From positions 1-64,000 of the IMG/VR virus record IMGVR_UViG_3300005525_000034: DNA of 64,000 nucleotides, one strand, 5' to 3'. The notes beneath the pieces are model-generated. The model did not search any database. It was not told where the DNA came from and saw only the letters and a program-made list of their open reading frames with translations. Shown piece after piece: positions 33,903-42,174 of this stretch (its first letter is position 1; the number at the start of each line of letters is the position of its first letter). This DNA is from a virus. The position numbers were made by a program, and so were the translations under genes.

Positions 33903-34916
33903 TCAGGCAGTGCGGAAGGTGGTGGTGAATCCCTGGATCGGCTTGCGGAAGCCGCTTGGGGAGGCATTACCGCTGCCATCCACCGCCTGGGTGATGGCAC
34001 CATCTGCGATCCGCAGCCGGTAGATCGTCGCCGCGGCCAGGTCGGTCGTCGGGTTGATCGTGACCACGTTGGAGCCGACGCCACCGAGCGAGACCGCTGC
34101 GGGCACCAGCTGACCGCTGGAGGCCACCTCGAGGCGGAAGCCGCTGCCGTCCTCGCTGCCGAGCGCCAACTGGGTGAGAGCGGCCGTGCCGTTGCTGGTG
34201 AAGGTGACGACCACGTTGCTGGTGGTCGCGACGTCGTCGGCGTTGTCGACGGGGGAGACAGCCGCCTGACGGGTGCCGGCCACCAGGAACAGCAGGGTGT
34301 TCTGGATCTGGCCGATCGTCAGGGGAGCGCCGCCGGCGTTGTAGCGGCCGAACACCGGCCTGCCGCGGCTCATCACGTCGAAGCTGATCTCGGTGAGGCC
34401 CTCGGCCTGGCCGCCGTCGTTGTAGTTGCGGCAGACGCCATTGAAGCCGGCGTAGTCGTAGATGTAGTCGCCGGTGCTGCCATTGAGGCGGCCCATCTCC
34501 TTGAGGATCTCGAAGTAGATCTCGAACTCCTTGTCGTAGCGGGCCCGCTCGATCAGGGCGAAGTCTTCGCTGTAGTCGCCGCGGAACTGGGGCACCGTGG
34601 AGCCAGCCGGCACCTCGATGTCCTTGATGAAGTAGCTCCGCATGCTGGAGCGCACCCGGCTGCCAGTGGTCACCGAGTCGGCCCAGCCGTCATCGCCGAA
34701 CAGGCGAAACTCCTGGTCGTTGTCGTCGACCTGGAAGCTGCCGCTGGTGATGCCCTGCATCTCGATGTAGCCCTGGCTTGGGGGCAGGGTGGGCAGCGAC
34801 ACGAAGCCGGCGCTGTCGCGCACGGCAAACAGGCGCTGCGGTGCCACCAGGGGAACAGCTCGAACAAGGGTGCGGTGCGCCTTGTGGAAGGCCGCGCCGA
34901 TCGCGAAATTGGCCAT
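33903..34916 (-). CDS. Major tail tube protein with C-terminal Ig-like domain
   Basis: A 337-residue protein. The N-terminal 230 residues look like a siphovirus tube protein (YIEMQGITSGSFQVDDNDQE; DFALIERARYDKEFEIYFEI; GLTEISFDVMSRGRPVFG). The C-terminal ~100 residues have the bacterial Ig-like pattern of SbsA/Big_5 domains (VSPVDNADDVATTSNVVVTF ... YRLRIADGAITQAVDGSG). Lambda gpV has the same two-part build. It would polymerise into the tail tube, with the Ig domain outside. It is followed by a strong terminator, consistent with high expression. Confidence 0.85.
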   Translation of the reverse strand: MANFAIGAAFHKAHRTLVRAVPLVAPQRLFAVRDSAGFVSLPTLPPSQGYIEMQGITSGSFQVDDNDQEFRLFGDDGWADSVTTGSRVRSSMRSYFIKDIEVPAGSTVPQFRGDYSEDFALIERARYDKEFEIYFEILKEMGRLNGSTGDYIYDYAGFNGVCRNYNDGGQAEGLTEISFDVMSRGRPVFGRYNAGGAPLTIGQIQNTLLFLVAGTRQAAVSPVDNADDVATTSNVVVTFTSNGTAALTQLALGSEDGSGFRLEVASSGQLVPAAVSLGGVGSNVVTINPTTDLAAATIYRLRIADGAITQAVDGSGNASPSGFRKPIQGFTTTFRTA

Positions 34917-34926
34917 GGTGCTACTC

Positions 34927-35340
34927 CTAGAGCGGGGTGATCAGAACGGGATCGGGCAGCTCGTAGGTGAGCTGCTCGTAGGTGTTGTCGGTCTGGGGGA
35001 GTCCACGTGGCTTCGCCCAGGGCCAGGCCCTGTACGCCAGTAGCTGAACCCCACTGAGGTCCTTCGTGATGTCGTAACAGCGAAACTGGAGGGTCCAGAT
35101 CCGCTGCGCCTTGAGCATTCCGAGGCCTCCCAAGTGCTGCAGGGGCGGCGGATTGGTCAGCACGCATTCGATGCCGCTGACCCGCCAGTCCGGCGGAACC
35201 TGGGACCGGCCGACCACATACAGGGCCGGCTGGGTGGTGCCGTTGGGAAGGGTGTAGGTGCCCAGTTCGCTACCGAACAGCTCGAGCAGGGCCTCACGCA
35301 GCTGGCGGACGCTGCAACCGGCAACCACAGGCAGGGTCAT
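34927..35340 (-). CDS. Tail terminator-like protein
   Basis: A 137-residue protein (MTLPVVAGCSVRQLREALLE). Its position between the HK97 gp10-like protein and the tube protein is the slot of lambda U, the tail terminator. A helix, then strands (QRIWTLQFRCYDITKD) and an aromatic C-terminus fit that fold type, but sequence similarity alone is weak. The start at 35340 overlaps the upstream stop by 4 bases. Confidence 0.55.
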   Translation of the reverse strand: MTLPVVAGCSVRQLREALLELFGSELGTYTLPNGTTQPALYVVGRSQVPPDWRVSGIECVLTNPPPLQHLGGLGMLKAQRIWTLQFRCYDITKDLSGVQLLAYRAWPWAKPRGLPQTDNTYEQLTYELPDPVLITPL

Positions 35341-35735
35341 TGCCCGGCCCTCCGGCGCATGGCCAGCCTGAACCTGGCCTCGAACTGCCGGACCACGGTG
35401 TCGCGGTCGTAGAGCACTGGCCGGGTCCACGGCCTGGCCGGCATGCTTCGGGCGTTGCCCTCGGCATCGGTGGCCTTGAACACCGCCCCGTCATGCACCA
35501 CGGCCGCATAGGGGGCTGTCCAGTCGAAGAAGGTCTCGAGCTCCTGGCTCAGGCCACGGGTGATTCGCAGGCTGCGGCGCAGGTTGCCGGTGTCGACGAT
35601 GTCCCGCGGGGTCGGCTCGCGGGGCCAATCCCACTTTTCGTCAGAGATCTCCTTGGTGAACCGGCGGCCCAGATAGGCCGACAGGTCGTCCCAGGCTTCG
35701 TTGAGGGCGTCGTCGATGCGCAGGTCCAGCGGCAT
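35337..35735 (-). CDS. HK97 gp10-like head-tail joining / tail completion protein
   Basis: A 132-residue protein. The segment RDIVDTGNLRRSLRIT, followed by FFDWTAPYAAVVHDG, is the hallmark of HK97 gp10/virion-morphogenesis proteins. A basic helical C-terminus (RQFEARFRLAMRRRAGQ) completes it. It would act at head-tail joining. Neighbour order (DUF4054-like, gp10-like, terminator-like, tube) supports the call. Confidence 0.8.
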   Translation of the reverse strand: MPLDLRIDDALNEAWDDLSAYLGRRFTKEISDEKWDWPREPTPRDIVDTGNLRRSLRITRGLSQELETFFDWTAPYAAVVHDGAVFKATDAEGNARSMPARPWTRPVLYDRDTVVRQFEARFRLAMRRRAGQ

Positions 35736-35748
35736 GGGTCTGTCCTCC

Positions 35749-36171
35749 TCAGGGGGCTTGTGGGGGCGGTGGAGGGGGAGGCAGCTGCTTGCCGCCCAGC
35801 ACCCGGAACGTGCCGCTGATCGACTGGCGGATGGTCGGATACGCCGACTCGTCCATTGCCAGATCGAACACCAGCTCGAAACGACCGGTGAGGCCGTTGA
35901 TCACCGCCGCGGCCTTGCTGCCGTTCGTGATCCGCTCGTCCAGGACGGCGGGATACAGCAGGCGGCCGTTGCAGCGGTAGAGCGTGGTGTCGACCCCTGG
36001 CTCTGAGCTCCAATCAGGGCCGGAGAGCTTCAAGGCCGCCAGGACCTCGATCGTCTCGAGGCTGGCGACAGGGTTCCCGGTCGCGGCGTCCGTGGTGATG
36101 GCAGAGCCGCTGACTGTGAAGGTCAGCTGGGCATTGCCCCACGGGGCGAAAGCAGCGACGGGAAGGGGCAT
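35749..36171 (-). CDS. Hypothetical head-tail region protein with poly-proline tail
   Basis: A 140-residue beta-rich protein (NAQLTFTVSGSAITTDAATG; TLYRCNGRLLYPAVLDERIT) that ends in a run of prolines. It sits between the DUF4054-like connector and the gp10-like protein. It has a one-base stop/start overlap with the connector gene. The family is not recognised; a neck or stopper role is inferred from position. Confidence 0.55.
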   Translation of the reverse strand: MPLPVAAFAPWGNAQLTFTVSGSAITTDAATGNPVASLETIEVLAALKLSGPDWSSEPGVDTTLYRCNGRLLYPAVLDERITNGSKAAAVINGLTGRFELVFDLAMDESAYPTIRQSISGTFRVLGGKQLPPPPPPPQAP

Positions 36172-36479
36172 CAGACGACGAAGCCGGTGAGCGGAAGGGT
36201 GAGGCGCAGGGCCTCGTACTGCGTGCCGTAGAAGGTGCTCATCACACCTTCTCCAGCGGGATCAGCCGTCCGCTGATCGACGGAGGCGCCCACCTGCCGC
36301 ACCCGCTGGGTCACCAGATGGGCGGCGTAGTAGGCGACACCATCGCTGTGCAGCTCCCCCCAGATGTCCTCACCGCAGACCCGGCCGGCCAGCGCCAGCG
36401 ACCCATCCACGACGGCGTCGGGGTGGATCGCCAGCTCCGGGAACCGAGCCAGAAATGCCGATCGGCTGGGGACTGCCAT
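36171..36479 (-). CDS. DUF4054-like head-tail connector
   Basis: A 102-residue protein with the DUF4054 pattern: FLARFPELAIHPDAVVDGSL, then CGEDIWGELHSDGVAYYAAH LVTQR (helix-rich), then STFYGTQYEALRL near the end. These proteins are connector/adaptor components in siphoviruses and myoviruses with DUF2184-type capsids. The placement downstream of the major capsid gene fits. Confidence 0.75.
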   Translation of the reverse strand: MAVPSRSAFLARFPELAIHPDAVVDGSLALAGRVCGEDIWGELHSDGVAYYAAHLVTQRVRQVGASVDQRTADPAGEGVMSTFYGTQYEALRLTLPLTGFVV

Positions 36480-36481
36480 GG

Positions 36482-36898
36482 TCAGCCCTGCCCCTCCTCA
36501 ATCTCCGCCAGGCGCCGCTTGCAGGCGTTGCGGATCGCCATCCGCTCGTCTGCGTCGTGCCAGGCCTGCAGCTGGGCCGCTTCACGGGAGTGATGGATCA
36601 GCCGCAGCGCCGCGCGCTGCTCGGTCGTGGCAATCGAGATGACGGCCGCGGCCGGGGTCTCGCTGACCTTCTCGGTGGTGAGGTCGATCTCTTCCACCAG
36701 GCGCTGCTCAAGCAGCTCACGGATGGGGGTGAGTTCCTGAGCGCGGGCCCAGAGCTCCTGGTCGATGTTGAAGTTGTTGCCCGGCTTGAGAACCAGGCAC
36801 TTATCTTCTCCAGGGAAGGCGACCACAACCGCGCCGCCGGAAACGTTGGCGAGGACGGGATCAACCAGCTCAGGGGTGTAGGCGATGGCGAGGCTCAT
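36482..36898 (-). CDS. Hypothetical capsid-region protein
   Basis: A 138-residue protein. The N-terminal half is beta-rich (SGGAVVVAFPGEDKCLVLKP GNNF) and ends in an acidic helix. The C-terminal half is strongly helical and charged (QRAALRLIHHSREAAQLQAW; NACKRRLAEIEEG). It follows the major capsid gene by five bases. It may be a head-completion or decoration factor; the family is not recognised. Confidence 0.55.
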   Translation of the reverse strand: MSLAIAYTPELVDPVLANVSGGAVVVAFPGEDKCLVLKPGNNFNIDQELWARAQELTPIRELLEQRLVEEIDLTTEKVSETPAAAVISIATTEQRAALRLIHHSREAAQLQAWHDADERMAIRNACKRRLAEIEEGQG

Positions 36899-36903
36899 GG
36901 GGT

Positions 36904-37833
36904 TCAGCCCTTATCGACGTAGGTGATGGATTTGGGGTAGTAGAGCGCCACGCCGGCGATCTTGGCCTCTGCAGGCACACTCCACGCCAGGTTTTTGGGC
37001 TGGGGTGGGTGGAACTTCAGCGGCATCGGCACGTGGAACTGGAGCTTCCCGGGATCGCGCTTGTAGATCACCATCCGGGGGGCACTGAGAGCGCCGCCGG
37101 AGTTGGCCGGATCAAGCTCATTGATGGGCTCAACCTGGGTGATGTACGGATTGGTGCGCAGAAAATACTCCAGCACCGTGGTATCGGAGACGTTGCTCCG
37201 GGGCGTGGTGCTGATCTTCCGGTAGACGCTGTAGGGAAGCAGCATCGTGTCCGGGCGCTCCACCATGTTCGAGGCGTTCACCTGGTAGGTAATGCCCTCG
37301 TTCAAGATGGCCAGCATCTGATCGGGGGTGACACTGGCGGAGTCGAACCAGCCATCGCTGGACGAGCCGGTGACCACGATCTTGTCGACCGTCGGGTGGT
37401 TGAAGAAACCCCGCAGGCCGGTACCGGGGTAGCCGAAGAGGGCCACCTTGTTGGCGCGGCGCTCGTAGGCGTCACGCACGGCGTCGGCGCGGCGCTGCTC
37501 CAGGGACACCTTGGCGAACTGCGCCTTGCGCAGCTCCTCGGTGGTGTAGACAAAGGAGCCGCCGAAGTTGCGGATCGTGTTGATGATCTCCCCGCGACGG
37601 ACGTCGGAGGTGGGGAGATCACTGGCGAAGTCACCGACCAGGTCGAAGTCACCGACCTTGTCATAGATCTCGTACTTGTAGGTCTCGGCGCCTTCCGGGA
37701 CCTCATTCGAGACGGGGACGATCCGCGAGTAGGGGATCTCCGCGTAAGTCTTCTCGAAAACCTTGGGCAGGATGTGCTCGAGTTCACGCAGGAGGAACAC
37801 TCCCGGCGTGGCGTTGTCCATGCGAACAGTCAT
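36904..37833 (-). CDS. Major capsid protein (DUF2184-like)
   Basis: A 309-residue protein starting MTVRMDNATPGVFLLRELEH at ATG 37833. The pattern LEHILPKVFEKTYAEIPYSR, KYEIYDKVGDFDLVGDFASD, then FVYTTEELRKAQFAK, ANKVALFGYPGTGLRGFFNH and MLLPYSVYRKI is that of the DUF2184 major capsid family (HK97-like fold). There is no prodomain, which fits a separate protease/scaffold gene upstream. Order protease/scaffold, decoration, capsid is typical for this family. Confidence 0.88.
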   Translation of the reverse strand: MTVRMDNATPGVFLLRELEHILPKVFEKTYAEIPYSRIVPVSNEVPEGAETYKYEIYDKVGDFDLVGDFASDLPTSDVRRGEIINTIRNFGGSFVYTTEELRKAQFAKVSLEQRRADAVRDAYERRANKVALFGYPGTGLRGFFNHPTVDKIVVTGSSSDGWFDSASVTPDQMLAILNEGITYQVNASNMVERPDTMLLPYSVYRKISTTPRSNVSDTTVLEYFLRTNPYITQVEPINELDPANSGGALSAPRMVIYKRDPGKLQFHVPMPLKFHPPQPKNLAWSVPAEAKIAGVALYYPKSITYVDKG

Positions 37834-37847
37834 TGGTCGATGCCTCC

Positions 37848-38432
37848 TCAACCGGGTGCGGTGTCAGCGGTGAAAGTGAGCTGGGCTGGAGTGTTGATCT
37901 CCAGCGCCAGCACCAGGCCAGCAGCGCCGGCCTTGCGGATCACCCAGCCGCCGGCAGCCAGCGCGAGGGTGTTGCCATTGCTGGCGGTCTTGCCCCACTT
38001 GCCGGCATGGGTGCCGGATTTGTGGAAGCGCAGGGTGTCGCCAGGGCCGACCGCCTCCATCACCTCCAGGTAGATCGTCCCTTGGGTGAGGATGTTGACG
38101 GCCTTGAGGCTCGGGACCCCTTCGCTGTAGTTGGGGGCCGAACCGATCGCCGGGATGTTCTGCTTCTCCTGGGTGGAGGAGCGGGCAGTGATGCCGAGGA
38201 TCGCGCCGGCGGCGGTGGCCAGCTGGCAGCTGTTGGCCAGAACGCCGCCGCTGTTGGCAACGACGGGGACGCCATAGGCCAGCAGGTTGCCGGTCTCGTT
38301 GGCGCCAGTGATCACCCGCAGGGTGGCGAGATCAGCGATCTGGCCGGGGAGGCCGCGATCGAGCTGCAGGGGGTAGTTGAACTGCGCGCCCTCGCCGGAG
38401 CTGACCGCAGTGGGCGTGAAGGTCTGAGCCAT
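37848..38432 (-). CDS. Capsid decoration / cement protein (DUF2190/gp24-like)
   Basis: A 194-residue protein (SSGEGAQFNYPLQLDRGLPG, then the beta-rich LAYGVPVVANSGGVLANSCQ and TIYLEVMEAVGPGDTLRFH). It has the layout of structural cement proteins found between the head protease and the major capsid gene in DUF2184-type phages. It would bind the capsid surface and stabilise it. It overlaps no neighbour; the spacing to the capsid gene is 14 bases. Confidence 0.75.
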   Translation of the reverse strand: MAQTFTPTAVSSGEGAQFNYPLQLDRGLPGQIADLATLRVITGANETGNLLAYGVPVVANSGGVLANSCQLATAAGAILGITARSSTQEKQNIPAIGSAPNYSEGVPSLKAVNILTQGTIYLEVMEAVGPGDTLRFHKSGTHAGKWGKTASNGNTLALAAGGWVIRKAGAAGLVLALEINTPAQLTFTADTAPG

Positions 38433-38436
38433 GGGA

Positions 38437-39774
38437 TCACTCCTTGGTGATGGTGAGGGCCCGGCGGGAGTTCTCCTGCTGGGCGCGGATCATGCGCGCA
38501 CGGGCCGCGTCCTGGCCGCCGGAATCGGCGGGGATGCCATTGATCGCGCTCAGCAGCGGGTCGGCGCTGTCGCTGCGGCCCATGCCCTGCTCCGCGTAGG
38601 CGTCGAAGGTGGCCGTCACGTAGTCGTCGCTGCGGCCCTCGAAGCGCTCCGGATCGACGCCGACCTTCTCGAGCGAATCGATCATCAGCTCGCGGTTACT
38701 GAGACCATCGAACGTGGGTCGTTCGCCGGTGATGGCCGTGGCGCGATCGATCAGCTCCAGGCGGGCGGTGACCAGGGCGTCGATGTCGAGGTCGTCCGCA
38801 TCGGTGCGGCTGTCGATCTCGAGCTCGAGCGAGTCGAGTCGATCGACGAGGGCATCGAGGCGGCCCAGGTCGCGCTCATGGGCCTCGATGGCGTCATCGC
38901 GCTCGGCGCAGGCCCGGTCGTACATGGCCTTGGGCACCATCTTCCCGCCGCCGTCCTTCTTGGAGACCATGTAGGAGCCGAGATTGGCGGCGCCACCGCC
39001 GTCCATTTCGTCCTCGTCGCACTGTTCCATTTCCTCGTCGTCACTGCCTTCCCGGGCCTCTTCGTCCTCCTCCATTGCCATGGGGGGAGGTGCCTTCTTC
39101 CTGCCCTTGGCGTCGGCCCGAACCTGGGCTGACAGGGCGGAAGCGAGGGCCTCGGTGGCATTGCTGAGCGCTGCCACAGCGGTCATGGAATCCTCCGTTT
39201 GGGGTTGTGGTTGGCCGTCGGCCGGGATGGGATCAACGGCGTAGGCGGAATCCATGTGCAACCGCACCTCAGGGCCTGCACGGCCCTTGCGCACGATCGC
39301 CACGTGGTTTCCTGAGATCTCCCTCTGGACGCCGTCGTATCGCTGGCCGTCGGGGGTGACGCCGGGGGTGGCGTCGAACTTGACCCGATAGCCCACGGAC
39401 ACCTCACGGGCATCACCCCGCTTGATGGCGTCGATGGCCTCCCGGTCAGTGACCGTGACGAAGCCCACCGCGAACGGTGAGCGGTACTCGACCATCGATC
39501 CGGTGTGACCCCGCTGGTACTCCCGGCACGTCTCAGGTGTCAGCAGCTCCGGCGGGTGCTCCAGGGTGACCGGGAGGTTCGCCAGGGAGAGCAGGGCGTC
39601 CTTGCGGGAGACCTCTTCCTCCGGCCGGTACTCGATTGCCTCCTTCCCGTCCTGACGCCGATAGCGCTGCAGTCCGGTGCGCGCGAAGGTGGCATTGATG
39701 CGCAGATAGCCCTCGGGAGTTTCCTCCCAGTCGGACGAGATCTCGGCGCGATCAAAGCGCAGCGCTTCGCTCAT
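38437..39774 (-). CDS. Head maturation protease-scaffold fusion (DUF2213)
   Basis: A 445-residue protein, start ATG 39774. The N-terminal ~190 residues match the DUF2213 protease region: LANLPVTLEHPPELLTPETC, REVSVGYRVKFD, then ISGNHVAIVRKGRAGPEVRL. A very acidic stretch (about 235-260) and a coiled coil (about 290-345) form the scaffold. The end carries FDGLSNRELMIDSLEKVGVD and DDYVTATFDAYAEQG, also typical of DUF2213 proteins. The protease would remove the scaffold during capsid maturation. It is divergently oriented to the XRE gene at 39846. Confidence 0.85.
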   Translation of the reverse strand: MSEALRFDRAEISSDWEETPEGYLRINATFARTGLQRYRRQDGKEAIEYRPEEEVSRKDALLSLANLPVTLEHPPELLTPETCREYQRGHTGSMVEYRSPFAVGFVTVTDREAIDAIKRGDAREVSVGYRVKFDATPGVTPDGQRYDGVQREISGNHVAIVRKGRAGPEVRLHMDSAYAVDPIPADGQPQPQTEDSMTAVAALSNATEALASALSAQVRADAKGRKKAPPPMAMEEDEEAREGSDDEEMEQCDEDEMDGGGAANLGSYMVSKKDGGGKMVPKAMYDRACAERDDAIEAHERDLGRLDALVDRLDSLELEIDSRTDADDLDIDALVTARLELIDRATAITGERPTFDGLSNRELMIDSLEKVGVDPERFEGRSDDYVTATFDAYAEQGMGRSDSADPLLSAINGIPADSGGQDAARARMIRAQQENSRRALTITKE

Positions 39775-39830
39775 GGCCAATCGAAACCTGCCTGCATCCT
39801 GCGAGGTGGCATCTATGGTTTGGGCTGAAT

Positions 39831-39845
39831 GTTCCTGAGCGGAAC
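39831..39845. promoter_or_regulatory. Inverted repeat GTTCC-N5-GGAAC, likely operator
   Basis: A perfect 5+5 inverted repeat ending one base before the GTG start of the XRE regulator, in the divergent region shared with the head protease gene. A plausible site for autoregulation. Confidence 0.45.
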
Positions 39846-40073
39846 GTGTTTTCAATCGCGCCCGACGACTACGTTCTCAGCCAGCTGGGCGCCAGGGTGC
39901 GGGTGCTGCGGCAGGCGCGTGAAATGACCCAGGCGCAGCTGGCGGAGCAGCTGGGTGTGCAGCATCCATGGGTCGCCAAGGTCGAGGCCGGCACGTTGGC
40001 ACCCACGCCAGGCCGCCTGCGGGCCCTCTCGCAGGTGCTCAACTGTTGCCCTTCGTATCTGCTTGCTCTCTGA
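39846..40073 (+). CDS. XRE-family DNA-binding regulator
   Basis: A 75-residue single-domain helix-turn-helix protein with the complete XRE signature: LGARVRVLRQAREMTQAQLA, EQLGVQHPWVAKVEAGTLAP and a final helix LRALSQVLNCCPSYLLAL. The start is GTG at 39846, directly after an inverted repeat. Rightward orientation inside the leftward late operon and its position next to the capsid genes are unusual for the main repressor, so it may be a Cro-like or moron regulator. Confidence 0.85.
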   Translation: MFSIAPDDYVLSQLGARVRVLRQAREMTQAQLAEQLGVQHPWVAKVEAGTLAPTPGRLRALSQVLNCCPSYLLAL

Positions 40074-40259
40074 TAGGATTTGGGTGTTGGAGAGAGGCCT
40101 GGATCTGGCCCTCCAACGGCAACAACGGCTCCAGGGCCTTGGGCACCTTGACATAGCGGCTTCGGCCGCCGCGGGCGGTCAGCCCCGCACTCGGCAGGTG
40201 GCCTCAACCGGCACCTCTGAGTCCCCCGCCGGAGGACTCGCCACCTACCCGAGATGCAC

Positions 40260-40460
40260 ATGGCTGATTCGACCCGCACCGCCCCCGCCACGGGCAACCC
40301 CGATCTCGACGATCTGTTCGCCGAGATCGATGCGGCCCTCGAGGCGTATGGACGCTCCCTCGATCAGGGCTTGGCACTGGCTGCAGAGATGCGCCAGCTT
40401 GCCGACACGATCGACGCCGGACTGGCTGACAGCCAGGCCGAGCTGATGGAGTGGTTCTGA
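40260..40460 (+). CDS. Small acidic helical protein
   Basis: A 66-residue protein (MADSTRTAPATGNPDLDDLF, then acidic helices AEIDAALEAYGRSLDQGLAL and MRQLADTIDAGLADSQAELM). ATG at 40260 is used; another in-frame ATG lies at 40254. It follows the XRE gene by 186 bases, a stretch holding only a GAGTCC/GGACTC hairpin (40219-40239). An interaction partner or antirepressor role is possible but unsupported. Confidence 0.55.
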   Translation: MADSTRTAPATGNPDLDDLFAEIDAALEAYGRSLDQGLALAAEMRQLADTIDAGLADSQAELMEWF

Positions 40461-40470
40461 GGGCGCCCCC

Positions 40471-40486
40471 GGGGCCGCAAGGCCCC
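40471..40486. terminator. Stable GC hairpin with GCAA loop between convergent genes
   Basis: GGGGCC-GCAA-GGCCCC, a 6-bp stem with a GNRA-type tetraloop, lies between the ends of the convergent genes at 40460 and 40508. There is no T-tract, so bidirectional termination is only likely from position. Confidence 0.45.
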
Positions 40487-40507
40487 ACTGACTCTCACCG
40501 CCACGGA

Positions 40508-40816
40508 TCAGCCGTCTTGCGGCTTCCGCTTGCCCTTCTGATCACCGGCCTGCCAGCTCTCGCTGGCCGATCGGTTGAGCTCCACCATCGTGCGGGCCTC
40601 GCTGGCCACGTTCGCCCAGTCGATGCCGCCATCGGCCGCGGCCGGCTGGGTGACCTCTTTCTTGTTGCTCACCGCTGGATCGGCATCTGTCCGACTTGAT
40701 CCTGACAGCAACTCAAGCCAGCGCCAATGGAGACGCTCGGCCTCGTTCAGATCGCCACGGTCCATGGCCTTTGGATAGGCCGCCCATGCCGTGATGTGCT
40801 CGGGGATGTTGCTCAT
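40508..40816 (-). CDS. Hypothetical protein after the kinase-like gene
   Basis: A 102-residue soluble protein (MSNIPEHITAWAAYPKAMDR; LHWRWLELLSGSSRTDADPA) with a charged C-terminus (AGDQKGKRKPQDG). The start overlaps the kinase-like gene stop (ATGA). It is the last gene of the Cys-module effector array and might be a partner or modulator of the kinase-like protein. The family is not recognised. Confidence 0.6.
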   Translation of the reverse strand: MSNIPEHITAWAAYPKAMDRGDLNEAERLHWRWLELLSGSSRTDADPAVSNKKEVTQPAAADGGIDWANVASEARTMVELNRSASESWQAGDQKGKRKPQDG

Positions 40817-42171
40817 GCGGCCTCCCAGGCGGCGTAGTGGCGGTCAACGGCCCGGCGGAACCTCTCCAGGTGCTTGGGGCCGAACGTCCGGTCCCGGGCC
40901 GCTTCTGCTTGCCTGACGACGGCAGCAGGCAACGGCGGCAACAGGCCCACCATCCGTTCGGCCGTGTGGAAGTCAACGCCGGTCTTGACCAGCGCATTGG
41001 CCTGCTGGATGCGCTCGCCCGGGTTCTTGACGGTGTCCTCAAACCCGGCGGCCCACTGCTCTTCGTCGAAGGCGTCGGTCACGTCCTTGTAAGCCTTGGC
41101 GGCCTTGAAGCTCATGCTCATGCCGTGGCCGACCAGACGATCGATCGAAGGCTTCAGGCGCGCCAGCCGGCGGCTCTTGGTGTCCGTGCCGTTGACCTGC
41201 TCGTTGATCTTGACCAGGTGACCGCCGAGCACCGCCAGCGCCGCGGCCTCGGTTCGGATCTTTTCGTGCGGCAGGGTGTTCTCCACCTTCCGGGCCATTC
41301 CCCAGTCGATCAGGGTCGGGGTGCCATCGGGGCCGAGCAGCACGTTGCCGCCGTGCAGATCGCCGTGATGAAAGCCAGCATCGGCCATGGTGCGGGCGAT
41401 GCGTGCCACACCGGCGGCATAGCGGGCCATGGCGCCAGGCTGGCGCAGCACCTCTGCAGCCTCCGGGGTGATGTCCATCGCCCGGTGGTCGGCGGCCAGC
41501 TTGACGCCGGGCAGCATTTCGTAGGCGAAGGCCAGCCGGCCGTCCTGCAGCTTCTGCACCGGGCCGATCGGGCGGGGCCCAAGGCCGAGCGCATGGGCGC
41601 GCTCCATGCTTGCCCGCTCGCGTTCGACCATGTTGCGGCGCTGCGTCGGGCGGTCCGGCGGCTCGTAGCTGGTATCCAGCGGATCGCCATTGGTGAGGCG
41701 GTCGACCTTGACGACCACAGGCCCCGATGGCGTCTCGGCCATGAAGGTGTCCCCAAAGGCGCCGCCGCCCAGGGCCCGGGCCGGCGGCTGGCCGTTGATC
41801 AGCAGCGTCCCGTCGTCCTGCAACTTGATGGCGACCGGCAGGGTGGCAGTGCTGTTGGCGCGGTCCTGGGCGGCACGGGCCTGCTGTTCAGCGGCGGCCC
41901 GCTCTCGTTCCGCCGCCTTGCGGGCCTGCGTCGCCTGATGCAGCTGCATGAAGCGGCTGGGCTTGGCGGCGGCCGGCGCTCCACCTGCACCCTTTCGGCA
42001 GGTCTTTCTCGGGTCGATCCAGCCGGCGCCGCACTTCTCACCACCGGGGCCCGGAGCGCCGCCGCCGGTGAGGTCGAGCGCCAGCTGGCCGGGGCTCACC
42101 TTGATCCGACGCGCATCCAGGCGATCCTCCAGGGCATCCAGGCGGATCTGCAGAACCTGGATCGGGTGCAT
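40813..42171 (-). CDS. Protein-kinase-like protein with N-terminal WIDP cysteine module
   Basis: A 452-residue protein. Residues 1-62 hold a short helix (RLDALEDRLDARRIKVSPGQ) and module A, C47 and C58 in EKCGAGWIDPRKTCRKG. A helical linker follows. Residues about 133-400 have protein-kinase hallmarks: glycine loop GGGAFGDTF (135-143), a lysine in VVVKVD (K155), catalytic loop HGDLHGGN (269-276) and a DWG (289-291) in the DFG position. It is thus a kinase-like fold and probably active. It lies in the effector array between MuF and capsid genes, so I infer an injected protein that phosphorylates a host target or another phage protein. The target is unknown. Confidence 0.8.
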   Translation of the reverse strand: MHPIQVLQIRLDALEDRLDARRIKVSPGQLALDLTGGGAPGPGGEKCGAGWIDPRKTCRKGAGGAPAAAKPSRFMQLHQATQARKAAERERAAAEQQARAAQDRANSTATLPVAIKLQDDGTLLINGQPPARALGGGAFGDTFMAETPSGPVVVKVDRLTNGDPLDTSYEPPDRPTQRRNMVERERASMERAHALGLGPRPIGPVQKLQDGRLAFAYEMLPGVKLAADHRAMDITPEAAEVLRQPGAMARYAAGVARIARTMADAGFHHGDLHGGNVLLGPDGTPTLIDWGMARKVENTLPHEKIRTEAAALAVLGGHLVKINEQVNGTDTKSRRLARLKPSIDRLVGHGMSMSFKAAKAYKDVTDAFDEEQWAAGFEDTVKNPGERIQQANALVKTGVDFHTAERMVGLLPPLPAAVVRQAEAARDRTFGPKHLERFRRAVDRHYAAWEAA

Positions 42172-42174
42172 CGC

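Noticed and set aside
40219-40239. GAGTCC/GGACTC hairpin as terminator
   Set aside because: Short stem, no T-tract, and it lies before rather than after a gene.
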